Of a DNA stretch of 64,000 nucleotides, positions 27,239 through 36,318 are shown in pieces. Origin of the DNA: JBBQLG01 sp964251665 (lineage in GTDB: Bacteria; Bacteroidota; Bacteroidia; Cytophagales; Spirosomataceae); contig CAXUKO010000003.1 in assembly GCA_964251665.1 (NCBI GenBank), forward strand, positions 372,001 to 436,000, given 5' to 3'. The notes under the pieces were generated by a model that did not search any database, had not been told where the DNA came from, and saw only the letters and a program-made list of their open reading frames with translations. How positions within the stretch are numbered: the first letter of the stretch is position 1; every line of letters starts with the position of its first letter. A program made the position numbers and the translations under genes.

Positions 27239-27994
27239 ATGAACCGAACCCCGTTTTACCTGCTGCTGTTACCAGGCCTGATCGCCTGTCAGTCAAAACC
27301 AGCTGATACCCAAACGACTACTACACCGCCCCGCCCGGTGGTTGCTACACCTGTTGCCCAGCCGGCCGAAACGGCATCGACGCTCCCGGTTACCAACGAT
27401 TTTCACATTGTGCCGGGTGAGCGCGTCGGGCCGGTAACGGGGGGCACCTCGGAGAAAGACCTGCTCCGGTTGCTGGGTCAATCGGTGGTTACGGTGGGAG
27501 ATACCCTATACGGGGCGGAGGGAGAAGAATTTGTGGGGACGACGCTCTACAAAGGCACCGCCGATGAGGTGCAGATTTTATTTTCGGATGCCGACACGCG
27601 GCTGCATCCCACGACGATTCGGGTAACGCCCCACTTCGTTGATGATGAAGGCAATGCCGTGCCCAATCAGGGGCCGTCGCGCTGGACAGCTACCAACGGT
27701 GTACGTATCGGGGCTACCCTGCGCGAGGTGGAACAGCTCAACGGCAAGCCCTTCCGGTTGTGGGGCTTCGAGTGGGATTACGGCGGCCTGGTGTCCAACT
27801 GGCAGGGTGGCAAACTAACTCCGGCCGATAAAAAGGCGTTTATGTCGGTGAGTTTCGGGGCGCCCCTGCTCCGAACGGCCGAACAGGATAAAGCCTACAA
27901 TGAGGTCATGGGTGATGGTGAGTTTGCCTCATCAATTCGCGCCATGCAGCGGCTCAACCCGATTGTCGTGCGGATAGACACTGAACTGCGCTAA
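27239..27994 (+). CDS. Hypothetical lipoprotein
   Basis: This protein has 251 residues from ATG 27239, chosen because it starts directly at the signal MNRTPFYLLLLPGLIACQSK, with Cys18 the lipidation site. A Thr/Pro-rich linker (20-50) leads to a globular region with GERVGPVTGGTSEKDLLRLL, GTADEVQILFSD and NGVRIGATLREVEQLNGKPF. This last pattern is seen in small periplasmic proteins annotated only as hypothetical. I do not recognise a function. It heads a likely three-gene operon with a DUF3592 protein (28-base gap) and a papain-like protein. Confidence 0.85.
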   Translation: MNRTPFYLLLLPGLIACQSKPADTQTTTTPPRPVVATPVAQPAETASTLPVTNDFHIVPGERVGPVTGGTSEKDLLRLLGQSVVTVGDTLYGAEGEEFVGTTLYKGTADEVQILFSDADTRLHPTTIRVTPHFVDDEGNAVPNQGPSRWTATNGVRIGATLREVEQLNGKPFRLWGFEWDYGGLVSNWQGGKLTPADKKAFMSVSFGAPLLRTAEQDKAYNEVMGDGEFASSIRAMQRLNPIVVRIDTELR

Positions 27995-28022
27995 CCAACG
28001 CCTTCCTAAACCGGCTCAGCTC

Positions 28023-29144
28023 ATGGCCCGCTCTACCCCCTTACCAGATCTGAATCCGTCGGATTTTCCCGAAACGCCGTATCGCCTTACCGGGGTGAAC
28101 CTGCCAAAACTACTGCGTCAGGTGGCGGCTAAAGGTGTTAGTCCCGAACAGGCCGACACGCAGGTGCAGATGGCTAATCGGCTTCCGGTGCGGCTGTTTC
28201 GGGCGGGTGTCGTTGCTGTGGCAGGCTTAGTGTTCCTGGGTGTGGGGCTGTTTTTGCTGCGCTACGCCTGGCAAACTAACGCCAACGGGCAGGGTTATGA
28301 GAGCCTCACCCGCCAGACAACCGGCACCGTAGTTGCCCTGGACCGGCATGACTATCGAAACCGCCGGTCTACCTATGCGCCCATAGTTACGTATCAGGTG
28401 GCGGGGCAGACCTACCGGATCACGAACGAATTGGCTACCAGTCCGGCCAGTTATTCGGTGGGCGAGTCGGTCACGGTGCGGTACAAACCTACCCAACCCG
28501 GTCTGAGCCGGATCGACTCCTTTGCCAGCCGATGGCTGCTACTGCTTATTGCCGCCGGGGCAGGGAGCCTGCTCACGCTGGTCGGGCTGTTCGTACTCCC
28601 GAATGCGCTGCCGAAACCAAACCACGCGGGGCCTACGCCGACTCAGTTCCGGGTGGTCGTAACGCAGCTGGCCGCCGGGCAACTGACTGTCGACGATGCC
28701 GAAGCGCAGCTTCAGCCCGGCCAAGCCGCTAAACGTACCTCGCGTTCGCCCGTTGGCATGGGGCTGTTTGTCCTCTTCATCGGCCTGTTCCTGTTTTTCT
28801 CGCTGCGGCAAATCGGGCAGTCGGTCTGGCTTGTCGCCAGGGGCGAACGGGTGGATGGTACGGTCGTGAGCTTTGTCCACTCGAAGGGCAGTGGAGCGGC
28901 ACCTCTGGTACGCTACCGGGTGGCCGGTCAGGAATATGACTGCGTGGGCGACTACGACACCTCGCCCGACAACCGGGTCGGCGACGTGGTACCGGTGCTC
29001 TACAACCCGAACCGGCCCGCCGAGGCTAAAATACGGTCGTTTGCGGTGCTGGTGAGCGGGCCGCTGTTTGGGTTGTCCATCGTCGGGCTGTTTGTCGGCC
29101 TGCTGCTTTATACTCGCAAAATCGTCAAATCAAAAACGCATTAA
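28023..29144 (+). CDS. Membrane protein with two DUF3592 domains
   Basis: This 373-residue protein has four hydrophobic segments (near 63-83, 165-190, 240-262 and 340-365). Between each pair lies a DUF3592-type module: TTGTVVALDRHDYRN with YAPIVTYQVAGQTYRIT and VGESVTVRYKPTQP in the first, and VDGTVVSFVHSKGSGAAPLV with YRVAGQEYDCVG and VGDVVPVLYNPNRP in the second. The N-terminal 50 residues are cytoplasmic-looking and polar. DUF3592 function is unknown. The duplication, together with the flanking lipoprotein and papain-like genes, suggests an envelope role that cannot be named. Confidence 0.85.
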   Translation: MARSTPLPDLNPSDFPETPYRLTGVNLPKLLRQVAAKGVSPEQADTQVQMANRLPVRLFRAGVVAVAGLVFLGVGLFLLRYAWQTNANGQGYESLTRQTTGTVVALDRHDYRNRRSTYAPIVTYQVAGQTYRITNELATSPASYSVGESVTVRYKPTQPGLSRIDSFASRWLLLLIAAGAGSLLTLVGLFVLPNALPKPNHAGPTPTQFRVVVTQLAAGQLTVDDAEAQLQPGQAAKRTSRSPVGMGLFVLFIGLFLFFSLRQIGQSVWLVARGERVDGTVVSFVHSKGSGAAPLVRYRVAGQEYDCVGDYDTSPDNRVGDVVPVLYNPNRPAEAKIRSFAVLVSGPLFGLSIVGLFVGLLLYTRKIVKSKTH

Positions 29145-29154
29145 CTCCAAAAAC

Positions 29155-30135
29155 ATGAAAATCAACTCGCTTCGGCAGGGCATACGGCTCTTGCTCATCA
29201 CAACCATGTCCGCTCAGTCGGTTCATGCCCAGGATTTCAATTTTTTGACCAACAAGTCCGTCGATCTGCGTCCGCAAATTCAGCAGTTCGGCATGGCTGT
29301 TCGCGACCAGTACCCGCGCGGCACCTGTACTATTTTCGCCACCACGTTTCTGATCGAGTACTGGACAGCGCGGGAGAAGGGACTGAAGAACACCGACTTC
29401 TCCGAAGAATACATTGCGGCTGCCGCCCGACGGGCCTCCGATGACAAAAGCGACAACTATTTTTTCAGTGAAGCGGCCCAGGGGTACGAAGAATACGGCA
29501 TTGTCGACGAAGCCGATGCGCCTTACCAGATGGCTGGTCAGTTCAAAACCAGTTACCTCCAGGATGACAGCCCGGCGACGCTTGCCCTACTGGAGAAAGG
29601 AAAGAAAAACCGGTTTTTAGACGCTGAAATCATCGAAGCGCCAAATAAGCCGGGTTTGTCTGATCCGCAAATCGTCCGAATCCTCACCGAGCTGGACCGG
29701 AGGAATCCCGTAGCGGTTGGCTTTGGCGGGTCTGCCGACACCAAGTACACGAAGATTGGTAAACCCGTTTTGGCGATGAACGACTGTAGCGGTTCACTCA
29801 ATTATGCCCACACAGTTCCGCTGGTGGGCTACACCATCGACCCGACCGTGCCGGGGGGCGGCTACGCCATTTACCGCGATTCGGGCGGGCCTAACGCGGG
29901 CGATGCAGGCTATCGCTATATGACGTTTAATTACCTCAAAAAATTTGTGTACGATGTGCTGATCTTCAGCAAAACACCCGTCCGGTTTGTTAAGGGTGAT
30001 CTGAACCTGATACAGAAGCGTTTTCTGACCCGTAAAGACATCCTGAAGACCCTGACAGCGCGTCGGCAGCAAGTGCGGCTACCGTTCATCTCGGCTGCTC
30101 AGCTAAAGACGCAGGTGATCGCTGAGCGCCAATAG
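29155..30135 (+). CDS. Secreted papain-like (C1A-type) cysteine peptidase homologue
   Basis: This protein has 326 residues from ATG 29155, with a signal peptide ending SVHAQ near residue 26. RDQYPRGTCTIFATTFLIEY carries the oxyanion Gln52 and the likely nucleophile Cys58. NYAHTVPLVGY supplies His219. The third catalytic position, normally Asn in NSWG, reads RDSGGPNAGDAGY here, so Asp242 replaces Asn. The protein may be an active peptidase with an altered triad or a catalytically weak homologue. A basic 60-residue extension follows the domain. It follows the DUF3592 gene by 10 bases and is probably exported to the periplasm. Confidence 0.85.
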   Translation: MKINSLRQGIRLLLITTMSAQSVHAQDFNFLTNKSVDLRPQIQQFGMAVRDQYPRGTCTIFATTFLIEYWTAREKGLKNTDFSEEYIAAAARRASDDKSDNYFFSEAAQGYEEYGIVDEADAPYQMAGQFKTSYLQDDSPATLALLEKGKKNRFLDAEIIEAPNKPGLSDPQIVRILTELDRRNPVAVGFGGSADTKYTKIGKPVLAMNDCSGSLNYAHTVPLVGYTIDPTVPGGGYAIYRDSGGPNAGDAGYRYMTFNYLKKFVYDVLIFSKTPVRFVKGDLNLIQKRFLTRKDILKTLTARRQQVRLPFISAAQLKTQVIAERQ

Positions 30136-30180
30136 CGGGTGGCGAAATCCGGGCGGGAGTTCCGCCATTGCTCCCATCCC

Positions 30181-30222
30181 GACCCTGCTGCCCGAAAATT
30201 CCGGTTTTCGGGCAGCAGGGTC
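30181..30222. terminator. Perfect 18-base stem-loop between convergent genes
   Basis: The arms 30181-30198 and 30205-30222 are exact reverse complements around a 6-base loop, TTCCGG. It sits between the papain-like gene and the minus-strand TapB-like gene, as expected for a two-way terminator. There is no T-run after the stem, so it could instead be a REP-type repeat. Confidence 0.65.
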
Positions 30223-30285
30223 AGTACACTAATCCGGCGACTAATGCAGTCCTGAACAGGCAGCGCACCGCCTTCCGAAAGGTGA

Positions 30286-30981
30286 TTAAAACGTCTTGCT
30301 AAGTAGCATGTACCCGATGAGTTTGCCGCCTTTATCGTACGACTCGTTTTTGACGTCGAACAGTACATCATTGGCGCGGTAGCTTACCGTCCGCATGGCC
30401 CGCCGGATGGGAATGCCCATCATCTTCGATTCCATGCTCATGTCTCCGCTCACTTTATAGGTCTCAAACGTGCCCGCCGGTGTCGTCAAACTCTCTTTTC
30501 CCTCCACCTGCCGGTTGGTCAGGGCCAGGGTCATCTCCATCATTTTGGTGCCGTTACTGTAGGCTTCGGTCTGTACCGTACCATCTTTGAGTTTAGTGCC
30601 CGCGCTTAACATGCGGGGATAGCTGATGTTGTTGTTGATAAGCTTCACCTCCATATCTTTCATGCCTGGATTCTGTCCGCCCCCAGCGTTCGACATGTCG
30701 ATTATGACTTCGTTTCCGGTACAGGTATAGTGCAGCAGACTGGCGGGCATGGCCTTGCCTTTGTTGGATGTCATCTGCGTTTCCACGTCGATAACCGTCG
30801 AACTGCCTTCTTTCCGCACAGTTTTAAAGGTGTACAGGGTTGTTCCCGTCACTCTGTCTTTACTGTCGTACATGGTCATTTCGTAACCGGCACCCGGTTT
30901 TATCTTAAGGCCCATGCAATCCTGTGCTTTGGCCAGGGTGGCAAGACTAAGCGTGACGAGCAGTACATATACCGTTTTCAT
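30286..30981 (-). CDS. TapB-family-like secreted protein
   Basis: This 231-residue protein has a signal peptide ending LAKAQ near residue 20. The mature part resembles DUF3108/TapB-type beta-rich proteins of Bacteroidota: LKIKPGAGYEMTMYDSKDRV, an internal LTTPAGTFETYKVSG near residue 170 and YRANDVLFDVKNESYDKGGK at the end. Function is unknown; relatives are found in the periplasm or outer membrane. It is transcribed alone on the minus strand and ends beside the 30181-30222 hairpin. Confidence 0.8.
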   Translation of the reverse strand: MKTVYVLLVTLSLATLAKAQDCMGLKIKPGAGYEMTMYDSKDRVTGTTLYTFKTVRKEGSSTVIDVETQMTSNKGKAMPASLLHYTCTGNEVIIDMSNAGGGQNPGMKDMEVKLINNNISYPRMLSAGTKLKDGTVQTEAYSNGTKMMEMTLALTNRQVEGKESLTTPAGTFETYKVSGDMSMESKMMGIPIRRAMRTVSYRANDVLFDVKNESYDKGGKLIGYMLLSKTF

Positions 30982-31081
30982 TGGCTGATCTGGTTGATTG
31001 TCAGATCAAAAGGTAAGAAAAAGCGGGCTATGATCAGGCTGATGATTGAGTAAACGGTCGTATATTCACCTGTTTACCTGA

Positions 31082-31969
31082 TCACACCCACGCCATGCTG
31101 ATTACGCCCATCAGCATAATAAGTTTACAGAGATTACTGAGGTAAGTAAAATCCCGTTTGGTATCCGCTAACACTAACCTATATACGAGCCAGGCCGTCG
31201 GGATGAGCAGAATGACGAAAATCCAGCCTAAACGATCACTGCCCAGCGAATTGGCAATCAGGAACAAGGTGGTAATAAACGACGCAATCAGCCCGTACAA
31301 CAGGTATTTCGTCCGGCGCAGCCCCCAGATAATCGGCAGCGTCCGGCAGCCGAAACGGGCATCTCCCTTTACATCTTCCATGTCTTTGATAATCTCGCGG
31401 ACCAGCGTAAGGCAGAACGAAAACGTGGCATAGCTGAGGATAAGGGTAGTGTTATGCCGGTAATAAACCGCCAGCACAATGAGCGACAGCGCCGTCAGGA
31501 ATGAAACGATGAGGTTGCCAATGAACGGCTGTCGTTTAAAATGGGAAGAATAAAACCACAGCAGCGATACAGACAGTACATCCAGTACAAACACCCAGCG
31601 ACTCAGGTAAAGACCAATCAGACAGCCCAGCACGTTCAGAAACTGGTGCGCGCCCATGGCGACCCGGCGTTTCAGGTAGCGGCCAATAACCACCCGCTCC
31701 GGTTTATTAACAATATCGATCTTGATGTCGAAGTAATCATTGATGATATAGCCCGCAGCCGCAATGCAGACTGTAGAGAGTGAAAGCAGAAACAGGTTGA
31801 CGTCGGTCAGCAGCATCCATAGCGTTGTACGTACTCCGCTGGCCGAACGCGTTCCAACTAAATACACACTGGCCGTGTATTGAGTCAGCATGACGATGAG
31901 CAGATTCTGCACCCGCACCAATCGCAGAAAGCCGTAAATGAACGCAGAAAGAGGGAGTTGCCGAACCAT
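31082..31969 (-). CDS. UbiA-family prenyltransferase (geranylgeranylglycerol-phosphate type)
   Basis: This 295-residue membrane enzyme has about eight transmembrane helices. The first Asp-rich motif is INDYFDIKIDIVNKP (NDxxDxxxD) and the second is DMEDVKGDARFGCRTLP; both bind Mg2+-prenyl diphosphate. Bacteroidota homologues are usually annotated as geranylgeranylglycerol-phosphate geranylgeranyltransferase, but the acceptor is not proven, and a quinone or haem pathway acceptor is possible. It is divergent from bshA across a 187-base gap. Confidence 0.88.
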   Translation of the reverse strand: MVRQLPLSAFIYGFLRLVRVQNLLIVMLTQYTASVYLVGTRSASGVRTTLWMLLTDVNLFLLSLSTVCIAAAGYIINDYFDIKIDIVNKPERVVIGRYLKRRVAMGAHQFLNVLGCLIGLYLSRWVFVLDVLSVSLLWFYSSHFKRQPFIGNLIVSFLTALSLIVLAVYYRHNTTLILSYATFSFCLTLVREIIKDMEDVKGDARFGCRTLPIIWGLRRTKYLLYGLIASFITTLFLIANSLGSDRLGWIFVILLIPTAWLVYRLVLADTKRDFTYLSNLCKLIMLMGVISMAWV

Positions 31970-32156
31970 AAAAATTTGAGACCTGGTGGGTCTATCAACT
32001 TTAAAGATAAGCGCTTTTGCCGAAAACCCGTTCGCCTGTTTGTGCCGCTTTATTCAGCGGAATGGCCAAAATCCACTGCCTAACAATTACTTTACACGGC
32101 TACCGGGAGATTTTTTGCTGCCCGTTGTTGTTAGAAGGCAAATCGTTCTCACCCAC

Positions 32157-33296
32157 ATGAAAATAGGTATTGTCTGTTACCCAACCTTCGGGGGCAGTGG
32201 CGTTGTGGCTACTGAACTGGGGAAAGCCCTGGCCCAGCATGGCCATCAGGTTCACTTCATTACGTATCAGCAGCCACCCCGGCTCGACTTTTTTAACGAG
32301 AACGTCTTTTACCACGAAGTTAACATTCCATCGTATCCGCTGTTTCAGTACGCCCCCTACGAGTCGGCGCTGGCCAGCGAAATGGTGAATGTGGTAATGA
32401 ACGAAAACGTCGATCTGCTGCATGTTCACTACGCTATTCCGCATGCGTCGGCGGCCTACATGGCCAAGATGATTCTCAAGGCACAGGGGCGTTACGTGCC
32501 GGTGGTAACTACGCTGCACGGTACCGACATTACGCTTGTGGGTAAAGACGCTTCCTACGAACCGGTCGTTACCTTCAGTATCAACGAGTCCGACGGGGTT
32601 ACGGCCGTATCGGAAGACCTTCGGCGCGATACGTACAAGCATTTTAAAATTCATCGTGACATCGAAGTTATTCCCAACTTCATTGATCTGACGCGCTTTA
32701 AACGGCAGGATAAAGACCATTTCAAGCGGGCCATCTGCCCCAACGGTGAAAAACTAATTGTCCATACATCCAACTTCCGGCGGGTCAAGCGCATCGACGA
32801 TGCCGTGATGGTTTTTTACCATGTGCAGCAAAAAATCCCCGCTAAACTCCTGTTGGTGGGCGATGGTCCCGAGCGGGCGCGCATCGAAAAACTGGTTCGC
32901 GAACTCGGTATTTACGAAAACGTTCGGTTTTTGGGTAAGTTAGACGCCGTGGAGGAAGTACTGTCTGTGGCCGATCTGTTCCTGATGCCGTCTGAAAACG
33001 AAAGTTTCGGACTGGCGGCTCTGGAAGCGCTGGCCTGCGAAGTACCACTCATTACGTCTAACGCGGGTGGCCTGCCCGAATTGAACCTGAATGGTATAAC
33101 GGGGTTCTTGAGTAATGTTGGCGACGTGACTGACATGGTCAACAATGCGTTATATATTCTCGACGATGCTAATTTGCCCCAGTTTCAGGCCAATGCACTG
33201 GCGCGGGCCAAAGAGTTTGAACTGAGTAAGATTCTGCCGCTTTATGAGAACCATTACGAGCGGGTGGTGCAGGAGAGCCGGGCAGTTATTGCGTAA
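32157..33296 (+). CDS. bshA: N-acetyl-alpha-D-glucosaminyl L-malate synthase BshA (bacillithiol biosynthesis)
   Basis: This is a 379-residue GT4-type enzyme that joins UDP-GlcNAc to L-malate in the first step of bacillithiol synthesis. MKIGIVCYPTFGGSGVVATE is the diagnostic BshA N-terminus. HVHYAIPHASAAYM, VTTLHGTDITLVG and SENESFGLAALEALACEVPL follow in family order. The open frame extends upstream to 31986, but ATG 32157 starts at the conserved motif. No bshB or bshC gene is adjacent, as is common in this phylum. Confidence 0.95.
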   Translation: MKIGIVCYPTFGGSGVVATELGKALAQHGHQVHFITYQQPPRLDFFNENVFYHEVNIPSYPLFQYAPYESALASEMVNVVMNENVDLLHVHYAIPHASAAYMAKMILKAQGRYVPVVTTLHGTDITLVGKDASYEPVVTFSINESDGVTAVSEDLRRDTYKHFKIHRDIEVIPNFIDLTRFKRQDKDHFKRAICPNGEKLIVHTSNFRRVKRIDDAVMVFYHVQQKIPAKLLLVGDGPERARIEKLVRELGIYENVRFLGKLDAVEEVLSVADLFLMPSENESFGLAALEALACEVPLITSNAGGLPELNLNGITGFLSNVGDVTDMVNNALYILDDANLPQFQANALARAKEFELSKILPLYENHYERVVQESRAVIA

Positions 33297-33371
33297 GTAA
33301 GTTAAACAAAACGGCTGGGGTTGGTAGTTTTTCGGTAAACCATCAGCCACAATGCACGACCCTCTATTATC

Positions 33372-34709
33372 ATGAATCCAAACATACCTGCTACCACCCG
33401 CAAACGGGTCGTGATTGTCGGTGCCGGTTTCGGTGGAATCCAGGTAGCCAAAAAAATTTCAGACTGGGATGAATTTCAGGTCGTTTTGATCGACCGGAAT
33501 AACTTCCACCAGTTTCAACCACTATACTATCAGGTTGCCACCGCCGGACTCGAAGCTTCGTCGATTTGTTTTCCCCTGCGGAAAATGTTCCCCTGCGACA
33601 AGGATACCCATATTCGTATCACCGACGCGGTCGAAATTCATCCTGATACCAAAACGCTCGATACCAAGCTGGGGCCGATCACCTACGATTATTTAGTGCT
33701 GGCCACCGGTGCTGATACGAATTACTTCGGTATGAAGAACATTCAGGAGCGGGCGTTACCCATGAAAACCGTTTCGGAAGCCATTGCCATCCGCAACCGG
33801 GTGCTGCAAAACCTGGAAGATGCCCTTAGTGCCGAAACCGAAGACGAACGGCAGGGCCTGATGAACATTGTGGTAGTCGGGGGCGGGCCAACCGGTGTTG
33901 AACTGTGCGGTACGTTTGCGGAAATGCGCAAGACTGTGTTGCCGCGCGACTTTCCGGAGTTGAATTTCATGGAAATGCAGATTTATCTGGTCGAAGGGGG
34001 CGGTGAACTGCTGGGACCCATGTCGGTGCCTTCGCAGGAGAAATCGCTCAAATACATCCATAAACTGGGCGTCAACGTCATCTTTAACTCGCACGTCATT
34101 GACTTCGACGGGCGCATTGCTACGATTAAAGAAACGGGTGACAAACTGCGAACCAATACATTGGTGTGGGCCGCCGGGGTAAAAGCGTCTCCGCTCAACG
34201 GCCTGCCCACCGAAGTGATCGGGCGCGGGGGCCGGGTGAAAGTGAACCGCGTGAATCAGGTAGAGGGGTTCACGGACATTTTTGCCATCGGCGATGTGGC
34301 GTTTATGACCGAGGAGAAATTTCCAAATGGTCACCCACAGGTCGCTCAGCCCGCGATTCAGCAGGGAAAACTGCTGGCCCGAAACCTGCGTCGGCTGGTG
34401 CAGGGCAAGTCGCTCAGCGAGTTTTCGTACCGTGATCTTGGCTCAATGGCCACTATTGGGCGTGGACTGGCCGTGGTTGATCTGCCGTTTATCAAGTTCC
34501 AGGGGTTTCTGGCCTGGCTGACGTGGTTGTTTGTTCATTTGTTTGCCATTCTGGGCGTGAAGAACCGGCTGGTTATTTTCATTAACTGGATGTGGAACTA
34601 CCTAAACTACGATCAGGCGCTGCGGCTTATCATCAAGCCTAAACTACCCAAAGCCACGCTGGATGCCGTTACGGAGAAGCTCGCTGATCAGGTGGTAATG
34701 CCCAAATAG
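33372..34709 (+). CDS. ndh: Type II NADH dehydrogenase (NDH-2)
   Basis: This 445-residue flavoprotein oxidises NADH and reduces membrane quinone without pumping protons. The FAD-binding motif VVIVGAGFGGIQVAKK lies at residues 13-28, the NADH-binding motif IVVVGGGPTGVELCGTFAEM near 165-185, and the second FAD contact TDIFAIGDVAF near 300. The C-terminal hydrophobic segment (FLAWLTWLFVHLFAILGVKN) is the usual membrane anchor. It stands alone 75 bases after bshA. The family also includes other FAD-dependent oxidoreductases, but the anchor favours NDH-2. Confidence 0.9.
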   Translation: MNPNIPATTRKRVVIVGAGFGGIQVAKKISDWDEFQVVLIDRNNFHQFQPLYYQVATAGLEASSICFPLRKMFPCDKDTHIRITDAVEIHPDTKTLDTKLGPITYDYLVLATGADTNYFGMKNIQERALPMKTVSEAIAIRNRVLQNLEDALSAETEDERQGLMNIVVVGGGPTGVELCGTFAEMRKTVLPRDFPELNFMEMQIYLVEGGGELLGPMSVPSQEKSLKYIHKLGVNVIFNSHVIDFDGRIATIKETGDKLRTNTLVWAAGVKASPLNGLPTEVIGRGGRVKVNRVNQVEGFTDIFAIGDVAFMTEEKFPNGHPQVAQPAIQQGKLLARNLRRLVQGKSLSEFSYRDLGSMATIGRGLAVVDLPFIKFQGFLAWLTWLFVHLFAILGVKNRLVIFINWMWNYLNYDQALRLIIKPKLPKATLDAVTEKLADQVVMPK

Positions 34710-34886
34710 GGCCACTGGCTCAGTTTCCGAAGGGTGCTCGCGGCTTAGTAAACCGCAGGGGAACGCATTTTAAAGCGTTACATGTTGGTACAGCATCGAA
34801 ATAGTAAACCAGATTTACTACTTTGAGCAGGCATTATTAATAAACCATTATTTTCGCGCCGTCGACGTATAAAATCTACCTACTTC

Positions 34887-35522
34887 ATGCAAGGAACTGT
34901 CAACTCTCTGAAAGGTGCCCACGCCCGTCCCAAACATTCGGGTACCAAACAGCTTTTCGATAATCCGATTTTAGAGGCTCTCTCGCGTACGCACATTATG
35001 GTGCCCGTTACGATGTGGCTGGTATCGTCGGTGCTGCTGCTGTATTACGCCCTGACACATACCGATTTCAGCACCCAGGCCATTGTCGGGCTGTTTTTTA
35101 TCGGGTTAGCTGTTTTTACCCTGTTTGAATACGTTCTGCATCGCTATCTCTACCATCTGGAGCCTACCAGCGAGCGACGCGCTAAAATTCAGTATACGTT
35201 TCATGGCGTTCACCACGAGTTTCCGAAGGATAAGACACGGTTAGCCATGCCGCCTGCCTTGGCTATTTTTGTCGGAGCGGCTTTTTTCAGTCTGTTCTTT
35301 CTGCTGATGGGAGAGGCTGCCTACTCGTTCTTTCCCGGTTTTCTGGTTGGCTACACGGCTTATCTGGGCGTCCACTTCATTGTTCATGCGTACGCGCCAC
35401 CGAAAAACTTCTTTAAGTGGTTGTGGATCAATCACAGCGTGCATCATTACAAATCGGAGGAAAGTAATTACGGTGTTTCGTCACCGTTATGGGACATGAT
35501 TTTTGGTACTTACGTCCGCTGA
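34887..35522 (+). CDS. Fatty acid hydroxylase (FA2H-like, sterol desaturase superfamily)
   Basis: This 211-residue membrane di-iron enzyme has the eight-histidine pattern in HRYLYH, HGVHHEFPKD, HFIVHAY and NHSVHHYK. Four hydrophobic helices separate the motifs. FA2H-like proteins 2-hydroxylate fatty acyl chains of sphingolipid-type lipids. Bacteroidota make sphingolipids or sulfonolipids with hydroxylated N-acyl chains, so this is a plausible substrate. It is monocistronic, with a strong terminator 20 bases downstream. Confidence 0.9.
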   Translation: MQGTVNSLKGAHARPKHSGTKQLFDNPILEALSRTHIMVPVTMWLVSSVLLLYYALTHTDFSTQAIVGLFFIGLAVFTLFEYVLHRYLYHLEPTSERRAKIQYTFHGVHHEFPKDKTRLAMPPALAIFVGAAFFSLFFLLMGEAAYSFFPGFLVGYTAYLGVHFIVHAYAPPKNFFKWLWINHSVHHYKSEESNYGVSSPLWDMIFGTYVR

Positions 35523-35542
35523 TTAATTTATAGCAGCAAATG

Positions 35543-35582
35543 AATCCCGGTCAATTAGCTTCCTAACTGACCGGGATTTTTT
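35543..35582 (+). terminator. Intrinsic terminator after the fatty acid hydroxylase
   Basis: An 11-base stem (35543-35553 with 35568-35578) with additional inner pairing is followed by a run of T residues to 35582. Confidence 0.85.
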
Positions 35583-35694
35583 ATGCCCATCGAGATGGAT
35601 TAAGCTCTTTCTGTGTACCGAATATTAAAACGTTCCGGGGAACCAACCCTTTTGCTGAGAAAGGACTCTACTGCTTTATCAATCAAACCAATCA

Positions 35695-36234
35695 ATGATG
35701 CAACTGAACTCAACGATCACGAATTTGCTACTGCTGTGCGGCTTATTTTTTATGGCGGTTGCCTGTTCTAAACAGGATGAGCCTACTTTGAACACCGCCC
35801 CCGTGATTCAATATAAAGCCGTGACGAAACGGGCCTTGGCTGCAACTGCCGCGCAGGCTAAACGGGATTCGGTGATTATTACGATTGGCTTTACCGATGC
35901 TGATGGTGACCTCGGCGAAAGTGACACCACCCGTATAAAGCAGCTTTATGCCAGTCAGACCTGGGGAAACTACCAACTACGCACCTTTCAACTCGTGAAT
36001 AACCAGTTTACGGAGATCCCGGCGGGTGCTAATTCAAAACTGTTTTTCGAGTCGTTGCGTAGTACAAACCAGCCTGGGGCTGTTAATGGCACGCTGGACT
36101 TCAGCCAGCGATTTCTGTATCAGGGAAATTACAAGCTGGTACCGGTCAAATTTCAGGTACGCATTCGCGACCGGAATCTGAATGAGAGCAATGTCATCGA
36201 AACGGACACGGTTCGTGTTCCAATCGGTCAATAG
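35695..36234 (+). CDS. Hypothetical lipoprotein
   Basis: This 179-residue protein has a lipoprotein signal, LLLLCGLFFMAVACSKQD, with Cys near residue 24 and acidic residues after it. The mature part has ITIGFTDADGDLGESDTT and FQVRIRDRNLNESNVIETDT, which resemble short Ig-like or calcium-binding-like beta strands of Bacteroidota surface proteins. No function is recognised. It lies between a terminator and a promoter, so it is probably a single-gene unit. Confidence 0.8.
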   Translation: MMQLNSTITNLLLLCGLFFMAVACSKQDEPTLNTAPVIQYKAVTKRALAATAAQAKRDSVIITIGFTDADGDLGESDTTRIKQLYASQTWGNYQLRTFQLVNNQFTEIPAGANSKLFFESLRSTNQPGAVNGTLDFSQRFLYQGNYKLVPVKFQVRIRDRNLNESNVIETDTVRVPIGQ

Positions 36235-36252
36235 CGCTGGCCGGAGCTGTCG

Positions 36253-36287
36253 TTTGGTAGGGTAGAATGCTGACTTTCGTACATTTG
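36253..36287 (+). promoter_or_regulatory. Promoter of the GNAT acetyltransferase gene
   Basis: TTTG at 36253-36256 and TACATTTG at 36280-36287 are 23 bases apart and match the Bacteroidota consensus. A start near 36293 supports ATG 36319 rather than the TTG at 36304. Confidence 0.58.
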
Positions 36288-36318
36288 GCTGATTTATAGC
36301 GGATTGTACGATTTTGTT

